The position numbers and the translations under genes were made by a program. From CAILZL01 sp049840395 (lineage in GTDB: Bacteria > Pseudomonadota > Gammaproteobacteria > Steroidobacterales > Steroidobacteraceae): a DNA stretch of 64,000 bases. Shown here piece after piece: positions 15,981 to 24,154 of this stretch (positions are counted from its first letter, which is position 1; each line of letters starts with the position of its first letter). The notes beneath the pieces were generated by a model, which worked only from the letters and a program-made list of their open reading frames with translations, was not told the DNA's origin and did not search any database. The DNA is taken from positions 62,001 through 126,000 of the forward strand of contig JASGLD010000001.1 in NCBI GenBank assembly GCA_049840395.1, written 5' to 3'.

Positions 15981-16937
15981 CTAGGCTTTGCTATCCCAGA
16001 ACTCTTCCATACGTTTGCGTTCGGCAGCGGTAGGCAAGCGACCGAGACCGGCGGCTTGATTGTCTTCCAGATGTTTGAGCTGGGTGGAGCCCGGAATTGC
16101 GCAGGTCACGGCGGGATGCGAAACCACATACTTGAGGAAGAACTGGCTCCAGGTGGCGGCGTTGAAATCCGCCGCCCATTTCGGCAACTCGCGACTGCCG
16201 ACTTCCTGGAACAATGAGCCGCGACGTCCGCCCAGCGGCACATTGATCATCACCGCCACTTTGCGTTCCGCGGCGATGGGGAAGACGACTTCGGCCGCTT
16301 TGCGATTCGACAGCGAATAGTCGATTTGAATGAAGTCGAGCGGATACTTGCGCAGCGCTTCGGCCATGCGCTCGTGCTCGTTGTTGTTGAAGGTGGTCAC
16401 GCCGAGATAGCGAATCTTTCCGGCTTTCTTGTACTCCTGCATCACCGGCATCAGATCGTCCAGTCCATCGAGACGATGCACTTCGAGCAAATCCACGCTC
16501 TTGACCTTGAGGCGTTCCAGCGAACGTTCGAAGCTTTCTTTGCCCGCTATAGTGTCCTGACCGAAGCCCTTGCCGGCGGCGTTGAACTTCGTAGAGATGA
16601 ACATCTTGTTGCGTATGCCTAGATCAGCGAGTACGCGACCGATCACGCCTTCGCTCTCGCCATAGGATGCGGCGGTGTCGATCAACGAGCCGCCCATTGC
16701 CTGCATGCGTTTCAATACGGCACTTAACTCGTCGTAGTTGGCATCGCGGAACGAATTGGTGCCGATGCCGATGACGGGCATCTTTTCGCCGGTCGACGGA
16801 ATCGCCTTGGTGATCAGCGGTAGAGTCGCTGAGTCTGCCGCCAGCGAGGTGTTACCAAGCGCCATTCCAGCGCCTGCCAGTGCGCCGGCTTGTAGTAAAT
16901 GGCGGCGCGAAAATTTCGAGTGCGTAGGGTCGGACAT
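15981..16937 (-). CDS. Tat-exported aldo/keto reductase
   Basis: 318 residues. SRRHLLQAGALAGAG is a clear twin-arginine signal. The mature protein is an aldo/keto reductase TIM barrel. The catalytic tetrad is visible: Asp and Tyr in LIDTAASYGESE, Lys in FISTKF and His in LLEVHRLDG. Such enzymes reduce carbonyls with NADPH; the exported subgroup folds in the cytoplasm with its cofactor, which explains the Tat route. The start at 16937 has GGAG 7 bases upstream. No partner gene is adjacent, so substrate is unknown. Confidence 0.88.
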   Translation of the reverse strand: MSDPTHSKFSRRHLLQAGALAGAGMALGNTSLAADSATLPLITKAIPSTGEKMPVIGIGTNSFRDANYDELSAVLKRMQAMGGSLIDTAASYGESEGVIGRVLADLGIRNKMFISTKFNAAGKGFGQDTIAGKESFERSLERLKVKSVDLLEVHRLDGLDDLMPVMQEYKKAGKIRYLGVTTFNNNEHERMAEALRKYPLDFIQIDYSLSNRKAAEVVFPIAAERKVAVMINVPLGGRRGSLFQEVGSRELPKWAADFNAATWSQFFLKYVVSHPAVTCAIPGSTQLKHLEDNQAAGLGRLPTAAERKRMEEFWDSKA

Positions 16938-17310
16938 ATTGATCTCCAGAGCGGTGCCAAAGTTATATGAGTTGAATCATCGCGCCAGGTAATGCGTCGT
17001 CGCTGTCTTGGCTGGGAGCTGCAGGCTGTGCCGAGGGGCTATCTTGTCAGCGAGAAGGTCACGAAAACAAGATCCTTTAACTCTTCTAAAAGCAGAGCGT
17101 ATGGGTGTTGGTTATTTTCGAAACCGTAAAATCGTTGCAAATCGGCTGCATGCAAGATTCGAATTCGATGAGCTATAACTTTCGATCGCACAGCTAGAAC
17201 AAAATTACGCAGAGCACCATTCAATTTCGGGCTGAAGTTTTTGGAATGTGTAAGCCATGCCGTCCGGCAGGGCTTACGGAGCTGCGTCGGTACGGTGCCT
17301 GCTGGAAATA
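16938..17310. other. Intergenic region, no feature recognised
   Basis: 373 bases. A 61-codon minus-strand frame at 17039-17224 has no ribosome site or recognisable sequence and is not called. Confidence 0.5.
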
Positions 17311-18969
17311 TTACGGCGGCAGCTGCGAGCAGGCGATGCTATTGGTCGTTTGTGATGCCAAGCCCGATGCGCCGTAGGTTTTAGGATCGGCGGTGACCGT
17401 CAGCGCGTCATGCATGCCGGCCAACTGTAGCCAGGCATTTGCCACATCGCGATGCGCTATCAGTCCCGTGGCTTTAAGCAGTGGTGCCAATTGTTGTGCG
17501 CGGCCGATGGCGGCGAAGGCGGCATTCCAGAGCACCAGCGCCGGTACGGTGGTGTCATAGCGGCCAACGAATGCACCTGCATGTAAGCGCTTACCGGTTT
17601 TGTCCGAGGGCAGGTTCTCGCCGTGATCGCTGGTAAAAATCAGAAAAGCCGGCTCTGTCTGCGTATCCAGAACGCGCGCTGCCAGCACCAGAACGCGTGC
17701 GCCATTCTCTGCGGCGCGTGCGTATCTCAGTTCAAATAGCGCATCATCGCTGAGCCCGCCTGGCTCGGGCGGAAACAGGTTCTTTGGATAGCGATCCTCG
17801 TAGTTGAAGTGCTGTCCGTAAAAATGCACCAGCACCGCCTTGCTGCGTGCCGGGGTGCGTGCGACGAATTCAGACATGGCATCTATGGCCACTTCATCGT
17901 AAGTATTAATTTGCATCGAAGAAGTCTTCAACATGAAGTCATGCCCAAGTTCCGGCACAACCCATACTTCGTGATTGTTGATATAGGCTGTTTTGGCTCC
18001 CGCCGCATGCGCAAGGGCCAGGATGGTGGGGTTTTCGGCAGCGCCTTTTTCGTCGCTGACGTCGACCGCTGTCAGCAATCTGGGGACGGAAACAAATGTG
18101 GCATTGCCGCCGCTGCAGGCGTCGTTTAGCCGCACGCCGAGACCCGACTGCAGGCGCTTGAGCAATTCATCCGACCAGGGGCCGCGATGCGGTTGAATCA
18201 ACGCGTCGGCACGTAGTGATTCACCCACCATAAACACGGCGAGGCCAGGCTCCATGTCGAATAGATGGGGAGCAGCGCTGACGGTTCGGCTGGTCTGGTT
18301 CGATGTCGTGTTGCCGTTGGCAAGCCAGCTTAATAATTGGTTGGTTTCTTCTTTGAATATTTCCAGATGCGACAGCCAGGGCACCGATACTTTGGATTCG
18401 GGCGTCGCGAGCCGCGCCAGGCTATGCAAGCCCATGGCGTCCATCGCGGTTATGGACAGTGCCAACATGCAACATAGAGTGATCGGCGTTGCCCACCTTG
18501 GTAAGGCATCTGGCATCGTCCGTACTGCGCGTATGGCCCAGATAATGGAAGCCAGCGACAGAATCACGACAAGGACGAATATGGGTCGATCGAGCGCGAG
18601 TCGGCCGGCTGTGAGTACCTCACGAAATGCACCGGCGGTAATGGAAGCTGTTGAGGCCACTGAAGGTCCGGCGCCGGATACCACCACCGCGCCCACCCAG
18701 CCGATGGTCATGGGCAGCACCAGCAACTGTGCCCAGGCGCTCCAGATGGCCAAGCGTTTGGGCAGGCTGGCTGCGAACAGTGCTGTGCATAGCGCCCAGC
18801 CCGCGATGTTCCAGGGACTTGCCAGTTGTGCGTCGGTCAATGGCCAAACGCACAATGGGGTGAGAACTGCTACGAATAGGGCGAAGCGCGCTCGAAGTGC
18901 TGCGGACAAGCGAAGTTTTTTAAAGGCAGCCCATTTTTCGTTCAACGATGATTCCTTTGTAATATCCAT
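17311..18969 (-). CDS. Phosphoethanolamine transferase-like membrane sulfatase-fold protein (EptA/OpgE type)
   Basis: 552 residues from the ATG at 18969. The N-terminal ~200 residues contain five hydrophobic segments, followed by a periplasmic alkaline-phosphatase-fold domain. Seen: FMVGESLRAD (metal Glu), the nucleophile region CSGGNATFVSVP where the Thr corresponds to the phosphorylated Thr of EptA, HFYGQHFNY and TSDHGEN metal ligands. The family moves phosphoethanolamine from phosphatidylethanolamine to lipid A or glycans. The gene overlaps the upstream methyltransferase gene by 28 bases, so the two are co-transcribed. A GTG start at 19017 is possible. Whether it modifies lipid A cannot be told from sequence. 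Confidence 0.8.
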   Translation of the reverse strand: MDITKESSLNEKWAAFKKLRLSAALRARFALFVAVLTPLCVWPLTDAQLASPWNIAGWALCTALFAASLPKRLAIWSAWAQLLVLPMTIGWVGAVVVSGAGPSVASTASITAGAFREVLTAGRLALDRPIFVLVVILSLASIIWAIRAVRTMPDALPRWATPITLCCMLALSITAMDAMGLHSLARLATPESKVSVPWLSHLEIFKEETNQLLSWLANGNTTSNQTSRTVSAAPHLFDMEPGLAVFMVGESLRADALIQPHRGPWSDELLKRLQSGLGVRLNDACSGGNATFVSVPRLLTAVDVSDEKGAAENPTILALAHAAGAKTAYINNHEVWVVPELGHDFMLKTSSMQINTYDEVAIDAMSEFVARTPARSKAVLVHFYGQHFNYEDRYPKNLFPPEPGGLSDDALFELRYARAAENGARVLVLAARVLDTQTEPAFLIFTSDHGENLPSDKTGKRLHAGAFVGRYDTTVPALVLWNAAFAAIGRAQQLAPLLKATGLIAHRDVANAWLQLAGMHDALTVTADPKTYGASGLASQTTNSIACSQLPP

Positions 18970-19517
18970 ATGGTCGCTGGCGGCACGTTGGCAATGATCA
19001 TTTTCCTGCGGCGCCACTGCAAGCCCGGCGTATTGATCTGAAACGGTTCACCACGCAAATAACTATATTGAATGAATCGAAAGCCGCCTTCATGGCGTCC
19101 GAGTTGCTCGATCATGCGCGTAATTTCTTCATGCTCGAAGCGCGGCAGCGAACGAAACGGCAGCGAGGATACGAGGGTCAGCGGCAAGTCATTGGGAAAG
19201 GATGTTTGTCTCAATAGCGAGGCGCAGCCGGCAATGATTTGCGCTTGTGGGAAGCGGCGCGCCAACATGCCGGCCATGCGCGGCGACTTCTCGACAATGG
19301 AAAAGGCAGCGAAGTGATGGCTGATTTTTGCAAGCGCGCCGGTGATTGCGCCGGTTCCAGCACCGATCTCAACAACGTAGCCGGGCGTGGTCTCCATGAC
19401 GGTGTTCGCCACTGCTCCGCCCAGCGCTTGACCCGACGGAACCAGTGAACCGACGCGGCGCGGGTTACGCAGCACTTCTCCCCAAAATAACAACAAACGT
19501 TTCATTGCTGGAGGCAT
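18942..19517 (-). CDS. Phospholipid N-methyltransferase-like SAM methyltransferase (PmtA-like)
   Basis: 191 residues. LRNPRRVGSLVPSGQAL at the N-terminus and VVEIGAGTGAITGAL (SAM-binding motif I) followed by the motif II acidic VEKS are typical of PmtA-type phosphatidylethanolamine methyltransferases and of the related rRNA-dimethylase-like group. VVSSLPF-like sequence corresponds to the post-motif strand. Product would be methylated PE or phosphatidylcholine at the cytoplasmic membrane. Overlap with the EptA-like gene is notable: both use phosphatidylethanolamine. Starts at 19517 or 19505 (MKRL) cannot be distinguished. Substrate inferred from family only. Confidence 0.7.
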   Translation of the reverse strand: MPPAMKRLLLFWGEVLRNPRRVGSLVPSGQALGGAVANTVMETTPGYVVEIGAGTGAITGALAKISHHFAAFSIVEKSPRMAGMLARRFPQAQIIAGCASLLRQTSFPNDLPLTLVSSLPFRSLPRFEHEEITRMIEQLGRHEGGFRFIQYSYLRGEPFQINTPGLQWRRRKMIIANVPPATIWILQRNHR

Positions 19518-19680
19518 GGTCGAATATTGCCGAGTGGCCTGTGCTGGCTTGGCGTCGGATAGCTGGATTGATTCAAACCCATGCAGTTAAGCAGAACTTT
19601 CACTAAGGTTGCCACCTTCACGAGCCGGTGGCTGCAATGGCAATTTACAGCTGACGAAGACCGCGTGGCTGCGCGCTGCT

Positions 19681-20580
19681 TCATTGGCTCATATCCATTG
19701 GCTTTGCACTGTGATTGCGCGCACAGGTCACAAGCCAATCCTGAAAAGCCTTGATGCCGGGTGTCAGTGGCTTCGATATCAAGCGCGTCAGCCAGTATGA
19801 CCCGACATCCACAGTCAGATCGAAAGGTTGCACCAGGCGGCCGTCTTCCAGCTCGCGCCGAAACATGATGGGCGGCGCCAGCGCGATGCCTTCGCCATGT
19901 ATCGCCGCCTGGATCATCAGCGGCGAAGCATCGAACAAAGGGCCGCGCGCCACCAGGCCGGTCACGCCGGCGGCCTTCAACCAGTTAGGCCAATCCTGCG
20001 AGCGATAGGAGCGCAGCAGTGGGTATCGTGCCAAGTCCGTCGGCTTGATGAGTTCAGCCGCAAGGCTGGGCGAACAGAGCGGCGCCATGGGCGCGTCCAT
20101 CAGCTTGAGTGCTTCAACGCCGTGCCAGGCGCCATCACCGAAGCGGATGGCCAGATCCAGGCTCTCGCTCCATAGATCGAGCTTGTTGTTATTGGTCATG
20201 ATGCGCAGATCGATGCGCGGATACTGCGTGCGGAATTTGCTCAAGCGTTCGAACAAGAAACCCACCGCGAAAGTACCGACCACCCCCAGGTTCACGATCT
20301 CCATTGGACCTTCGGCGCTGACTGCATTCAACATGCGTTCAATGCTGGCGAAGGCGTCGATGAGGGTGGGCGCCAGCACCTGTCCTTCATCGGTGAGGAT
20401 CAAACCCTTGGTGCTGCGTCGGAACAGACTTACGCCCAGCTGTTCTTCCAAGGTACGGACTTGGTGACTTACCGCTGACTGTGTGACGCACAGTTCATCC
20501 GCCGCGCGGGTGAGGCTGAGATGGCGCGCCGCTGCCTCGAAGGCCCGCAGGGCATTCATCGAGACGACATTCAGTGTCAT
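19681..20580 (-). CDS. LysR-type transcriptional regulator (GcvA/AmpR-like)
   Basis: 299 residues. The N-terminal winged helix reads LNALRAFEAAARHLSLTRA-type sequence (here MNALRAF), then AADELCVTQSAVSHQVRTLEEQLG, the hallmark of the GcvA/AmpR branch. The C-terminal 200 residues are a periplasmic-binding-protein-like effector domain. It is divergent from the DUF6152 cluster that starts 141 bases away, so it is the best candidate for regulating that cluster as well as itself. AGGA lies 7 bases before the start. No beta-lactamase or glycine-cleavage gene is adjacent, so the name is by similarity only. Confidence 0.9.
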   Translation of the reverse strand: MTLNVVSMNALRAFEAAARHLSLTRAADELCVTQSAVSHQVRTLEEQLGVSLFRRSTKGLILTDEGQVLAPTLIDAFASIERMLNAVSAEGPMEIVNLGVVGTFAVGFLFERLSKFRTQYPRIDLRIMTNNNKLDLWSESLDLAIRFGDGAWHGVEALKLMDAPMAPLCSPSLAAELIKPTDLARYPLLRSYRSQDWPNWLKAAGVTGLVARGPLFDASPLMIQAAIHGEGIALAPPIMFRRELEDGRLVQPFDLTVDVGSYWLTRLISKPLTPGIKAFQDWLVTCARNHSAKPMDMSQ

Positions 20581-20590
20581 GGGCAGTCCT

Positions 20591-20656
20591 GAGAAAAACT
20601 GGGGATGGGGCCAAGTTATCGTCGTTTGCGCCTGCGAGCAAACGCCGCAATTCTAG
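20591..20656. repeat. 66-bp direct repeat, copy A
   Basis: By hand alignment without gaps, 56 of 66 bases match copy B at 23848-23913; the first 38 bases differ once. It lies directly in front of the LysR gene, in the divergent promoter region. On the minus strand it contains GGCCCCATCCCC, which resembles the -10 element of heat-shock (sigma-32) promoters, but I see no matching -35. Confidence 0.8.
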
Positions 20657-20721
20657 GGTTGTTAGCCGTAGTCATCCAGGTGGAAAACGTCCCTTCACGG
20701 AAATTAGCAACTGGAGAGCAG

Positions 20722-21141
20722 ATGAGGACGAGGCAAATAATTCTAAGTGTGCTGCTCGCTGTGGGTACGCTGTTAGCTGTAACTTCTGCATCCCAAGCGC
20801 ATCATTCCCGCGAGATGTTCGATGTGACCAAGAACCTCACCTACCAGGGCGTGGTGAAGGAGTATCGATGGCAGAATCCGCACAGTCACCTGATCGTCGT
20901 AACCGGCGCCAACGTCACAGACCCGACTGGCGTAAAGACCTTGGATATTGAGGTTTCCAGTCTCGAAATCATGGTTGGCATGGGCTGGAAACGGACCACC
21001 TTTAAAAAGGGCGACCAGATCACGGTGGTGGTGCATCCCCATAGAAGTAGCGCAAACGAGGCAGTGCTTTTCTATGCCGTCAAGGCAGATGGCGCGCGCC
21101 TGTATCGTGCGACCCATCGCTATCCTGGAGAAGCTGAGTAG
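20722..21141 (+). CDS. DUF6152-type periplasmic protein, copy 1
   Basis: 139 residues. A signal peptide ends with SQA, so the predicted mature protein starts HHS. The family pattern follows: HHSxxxFD, a G-V-V-K-E-Y-x-W strand, the conserved NPH (here QNPHSH), and later GW-x-x-x-x-F-K-x-GD before a basic-Pro-His-Arg loop. Function of the family is unknown; the N-terminal histidines and NPH suggest metal binding. Start at 20722 is chosen because the signal peptide begins there with GGAGAG just upstream. First gene of the 20722-23640 cluster, divergent from LysR. Confidence 0.8.
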   Translation: MRTRQIILSVLLAVGTLLAVTSASQAHHSREMFDVTKNLTYQGVVKEYRWQNPHSHLIVVTGANVTDPTGVKTLDIEVSSLEIMVGMGWKRTTFKKGDQITVVVHPHRSSANEAVLFYAVKADGARLYRATHRYPGEAE

Positions 21142-21582
21142 TTGCTTGTCAAGCTCGCGTGGGGCGCTCACTCATGTGCGTCGGACGAATTACCGGTCAA
21201 TCAGTGCGCGCGCAATGTTTTTATTGATGATGGCGTTCCGGGCGCCCTTGTAGGTCGGGTTTTATGCCCGACTCAGCTGCATAAAAAGCTTTAAGACAAC
21301 CTTGGCCGGTTGCCTGGATGGCAAGCATTTTCCCTGCCGAAGTAGCTCCAATAAAACCAGTACAGTCTCATACGGCGAATCTGGAGTAAGGTTGGTTGGG
21401 TAAATATGTTACTGGTGTTGTCAGTTGTGCCGTCTGCAGCATAAGTGGTGCTGGACTAACGAGTCTTGGGTATTCTTGGGGCTTGCGGCGACTCTCAATC
21501 TGCATCGTGATCACGATTTAGAGTCGAGTCTGCCATTAGAAAAAATTGGCCAATCGGCTTGTTCGAGTTAAGGGGGTAGTCC
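21142..21582. other. Intergenic region with one REP half-element
   Basis: 441 bases. 21249-21272 is a 24-base copy of the arm of the inverted repeat at 12573, with one or two changes, forming a GTCGGG/CCCGAC mini-hairpin. The rest is AT-rich toward 21583 and may hold a separate promoter, but no clear boxes are seen. Confidence 0.6.
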
Positions 21583-21942
21583 ATGAAGTATTTCAGATGG
21601 CTGGCGGCCACTATGTTGATGTGTGCTGCCGTTGCGCATGCACATCATTCGGCGGCTGCCTTTGATCGCAGCAAGCCCTACGAAATGAATGGCACGGTCA
21701 AGAGCTTCAACTGGGCCAATCCGCATGCCTGGATCTATGTCGATGTCCCGAACGGCAAGGGCGGTTCCGACACCTATGAGCTGGAAGGTCCGGGTCTTAA
21801 TAGCATGGCGCGTAACGGCTGGAATGGCCGCACGCTCAAGACCGGCGATAAGGTGAAAATTGTGGTCGCGCCTTATCGCGACGGCAGCAAGCGTGGCGAA
21901 TTCATGGCCGTGTTCAAGGACGGCAAGCAACTGAAGTTCTGA
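21583..21942 (+). CDS. DUF6152-type periplasmic protein, copy 2
   Basis: 119 residues. The signal peptide ends AHA, so the mature N-terminus is again HHS, followed by AAAFD. Conserved elements seen: GTVKSFNWANPHAW, YELEGP, a GW-N-G-R-T-L-K-x-GD block and PYRDGSKRGEF. GGGGGT lies 7 bases before the ATG. The stop is 7 bases before the next start, so it is co-transcribed with the secreted partner family members that follow. Role unknown; see copy 1 for the family. Confidence 0.85.
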   Translation: MKYFRWLAATMLMCAAVAHAHHSAAAFDRSKPYEMNGTVKSFNWANPHAWIYVDVPNGKGGSDTYELEGPGLNSMARNGWNGRTLKTGDKVKIVVAPYRDGSKRGEFMAVFKDGKQLKF

Positions 21943-21949
21943 GGCCAGC

Positions 21950-22888
21950 ATGAAATATTCAATCATGAAATATCCAATCGGGGTTCGCGCTGCCGTTCTT
22001 AGTGCGATAGCCGGTGCGCTGGTGTTGGCGGCCATGCCGTTGACCGCGCAGATTTCGCAGGTAAAACCGGAAGACCTCGATGCTGTGCCGCAGGGTCATC
22101 AGGACATTGCGCGTGGCCTGGGTCCTGTAGGCGGCAACCTCAGTGGCATGGGCGGTATGAGTGGTATGGGACCGGGTGGGCCGGGAGGTCAGCAGGGTCC
22201 TGCTACAAGTGCGTCCAGCGATCCGCATGATTTACGCGGCAATTGGAGCGGTGGTGGGCGTGCGCCAGGGGAAGACGCCTTTGCCGGTTCGACGCGTCCC
22301 GGTCCGCAGATGGATTCCAAGTATGAGTTGGCGCTGCTATGTCTGGTCGATCCGGGCGTGACCATTTCCGGTGGGCAGATCTTTCAAACCGACAATGTCA
22401 TCACCTGGGTGCGCGGCGATGATCTGCGCGTGCGCCGTATCTATCTCAACAAGGAACATCCCAAGGATGTGAAGCCGACTTATGGCGGACATTCAGTAGG
22501 CAAGTGGCAAGGCAATACATTGGTGGTGGATACCGTGGCTCTGATGGGCACTTTCGGTTACGCGGGTGATGGTCATCATCAGCCGGGCAAGGACATTTAC
22601 GACCAGCCCACCCAGGAACTGGGACAGAAGCTGCCCAAGCCTACCGAATACTTTAAGAACACCGTCGTCATGGTGACGCCGACGCTGCATGTGGTGGAGC
22701 GCTTCACCAAGATCAACAACAATACTCAGCTGCAGCATGAATTGAGCTTCGACGATCCGGCCACGGGCATGAAGCCTTACAACCTGAGCACCGTCTACAG
22801 CTTCGGCAAGCCGGGTGACTATCTTGAACAAGTTTGCGAGGACGGCAACGACATGTTCGGCCCGGACTACGCTGAAGGCAAAAAGTGA
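21950..22888 (+). CDS. Secreted DUF6152-partner family protein, copy 1
   Basis: 312 residues with a signal peptide ending near LTAQ (about 34). A Gly/Met/Pro-rich linker (about 58-90) precedes a domain with the signature RRIYLNKEHP, then PTYGGHSVGKWQGNTLVVDT. The same signature occurs in the proteins at 22900, 27600 and 62353, always next to a DUF6152 gene. The C-terminal third contains VVERFTKINNN and ELSFDDPATG, also shared in the family (IEDP, DDPA, YDPL). No enzyme family recognised. It follows DUF6152 copy 2 by 7 bases. A later in-frame ATG at 21965 is an alternative start. Confidence 0.75.
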   Translation: MKYSIMKYPIGVRAAVLSAIAGALVLAAMPLTAQISQVKPEDLDAVPQGHQDIARGLGPVGGNLSGMGGMSGMGPGGPGGQQGPATSASSDPHDLRGNWSGGGRAPGEDAFAGSTRPGPQMDSKYELALLCLVDPGVTISGGQIFQTDNVITWVRGDDLRVRRIYLNKEHPKDVKPTYGGHSVGKWQGNTLVVDTVALMGTFGYAGDGHHQPGKDIYDQPTQELGQKLPKPTEYFKNTVVMVTPTLHVVERFTKINNNTQLQHELSFDDPATGMKPYNLSTVYSFGKPGDYLEQVCEDGNDMFGPDYAEGKK

Positions 22889-22899
22889 CAGGGGCAGCA

Positions 22900-23640
22900 A
22901 TGAAACAATTGAATCGAACCCTGCTGACCTCGGTCTGTGCGGCCATGTTGGCGCTCACCGGCTGCAAGAAAATCGAGGACACCCAGCCTATTGCCATTAA
23001 GCAAACGGATTTCAACGGCGTATGGAAATTGAGTGCGCCGATCACGGCGCTTAAAACTGTCGATGGTAAGGCGCCGCCGCTAACCGCTACGGCACAGAAG
23101 CTATACGACGAACGCATTGCAGCCACGGCTAAAGGCGATCGTTCGTGGGATAACACCCTAAAGTGCAAACCGCCGGGTGAACCGCGTACGTTGATCGAGA
23201 ATGGTTGGCCATTCCAGATCGGTGTGTCCGACGAACGCGTAGTGTTTATGTTCCAGTGGAATCGCTACGTGCGCGTGGTGGAGATGGGCAGGGAATTGCC
23301 GGACTTCGATGGGCCGTTTTTCTACGGTCGCACCTCCGGCAAGTGGGATGGCAATGCCTTGGTGGCGACGGCCATCGGTGTACGCGAACAGGTGTCGCTG
23401 GATTCCACCGGTCTGCCGCATAGCGAAGACATGAAGCTCACCGAAACTTTCCGCTTGCTCGATGCTAATAAGCTGGAAGCGCGCATTCATATCGACGATC
23501 CGGCGACTTTCACGCAACCATGGGATGCCGTTCTGACCTTCGATCGTCAGCCGGAAGATGCCATTGTCGAGGACAACTGCCTGGATCGCGTGAATCCCGC
23601 CAACTACTACAAGCCGACACTGACAACGGCAAAGACCTGA
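22900..23640 (+). CDS. Lipoprotein of the DUF6152-partner family, copy 2
   Basis: 246 residues. Lipobox LTGC at about residues 18-21, so lipid-anchored. FNGVWKLSAP after the signal, then VRVVEMGRELPD, FYGRTSGKWDGNALVATAIG and IHIDDPATFTQPW follow the order of motifs in the partner family (DWTGLW, IYxDGRxHP, GxSxGxWxGDTLVVxT, IxDPxxxxxPW). The IYTDGR segment is diverged here. Start at 22900 preferred over GTG 22885 because it begins a clean lipoprotein signal and is preceded by AGGGG. Last gene of the cluster. Confidence 0.75.
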   Translation: MKQLNRTLLTSVCAAMLALTGCKKIEDTQPIAIKQTDFNGVWKLSAPITALKTVDGKAPPLTATAQKLYDERIAATAKGDRSWDNTLKCKPPGEPRTLIENGWPFQIGVSDERVVFMFQWNRYVRVVEMGRELPDFDGPFFYGRTSGKWDGNALVATAIGVREQVSLDSTGLPHSEDMKLTETFRLLDANKLEARIHIDDPATFTQPWDAVLTFDRQPEDAIVEDNCLDRVNPANYYKPTLTTAKT

Positions 23641-24154
23641 AATAGTTTGGTCGAGCTTAAGTAAGGCGCACGTTGCGTGCGCCGAATACATGAAATCGGC
23701 ATAGGGATGACTTGTCCGGCGCTGCGTTTGGCCTGCCGGTGCACGCCTGTCGGCGCTTGCAAAGAATCATCGGAATTGCCACTGAGCATTTAAATGATGG
23801 CGCGCCGCCACTTTTAGTGACATAGGTCCAACGACAGGGATGGTCATGAGAAAAATTGGGGATGGGGCCAAGTTATCGTCGTTTGTGTCGACGAGAAAAT
23901 TTCGTAATTCTAGCTGCGGGATGCATTGGGGGTAGTGACAGCACACACAAACGATTGGCCTGAGTTACGCGCCGATGATCGTAATGAGCTCATGCCGAGA
24001 ATCCCCGGATAGTCGAATAAAGCCGCGCCAAATAAAAAAACCACGTATTACTTCCAGAGCAAGGATTCTCGCTAATGCGTTTTGAATCAGGCGATCTGAT
24101 AAATGTGATCGGGTCTATGCCGGTAGCCGGTGTCGATGCACGCGCGCAGCAGTC
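23641..24154. other. Intergenic region holding repeat copy B
   Basis: 514 bases between the DUF6152 cluster and the PBP2 gene. Apart from the 66-bp repeat at 23848-23913 I see no gene, terminator or RNA. Confidence 0.5.
23848..23913. repeat. 66-bp direct repeat, copy B
   Basis: Same orientation as copy A at 20591-20656. Together they bracket the four-gene DUF6152 cluster. It contains TCGTCG...CGACGA (23876-23894), a short inverted repeat not conserved in copy A. Confidence 0.8.

Noticed and set aside
17039..17224. 61-codon minus-strand open frame
   Set aside because: No ribosome site, no recognisable sequence, and not needed to explain any neighbour.
17311..18969. Acquired colistin-resistance (mcr) gene
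   Set aside because: No mobile element, ordinary composition and linkage to a methyltransferase suggest a chromosomal EptA-type gene; resistance cannot be read from sequence.
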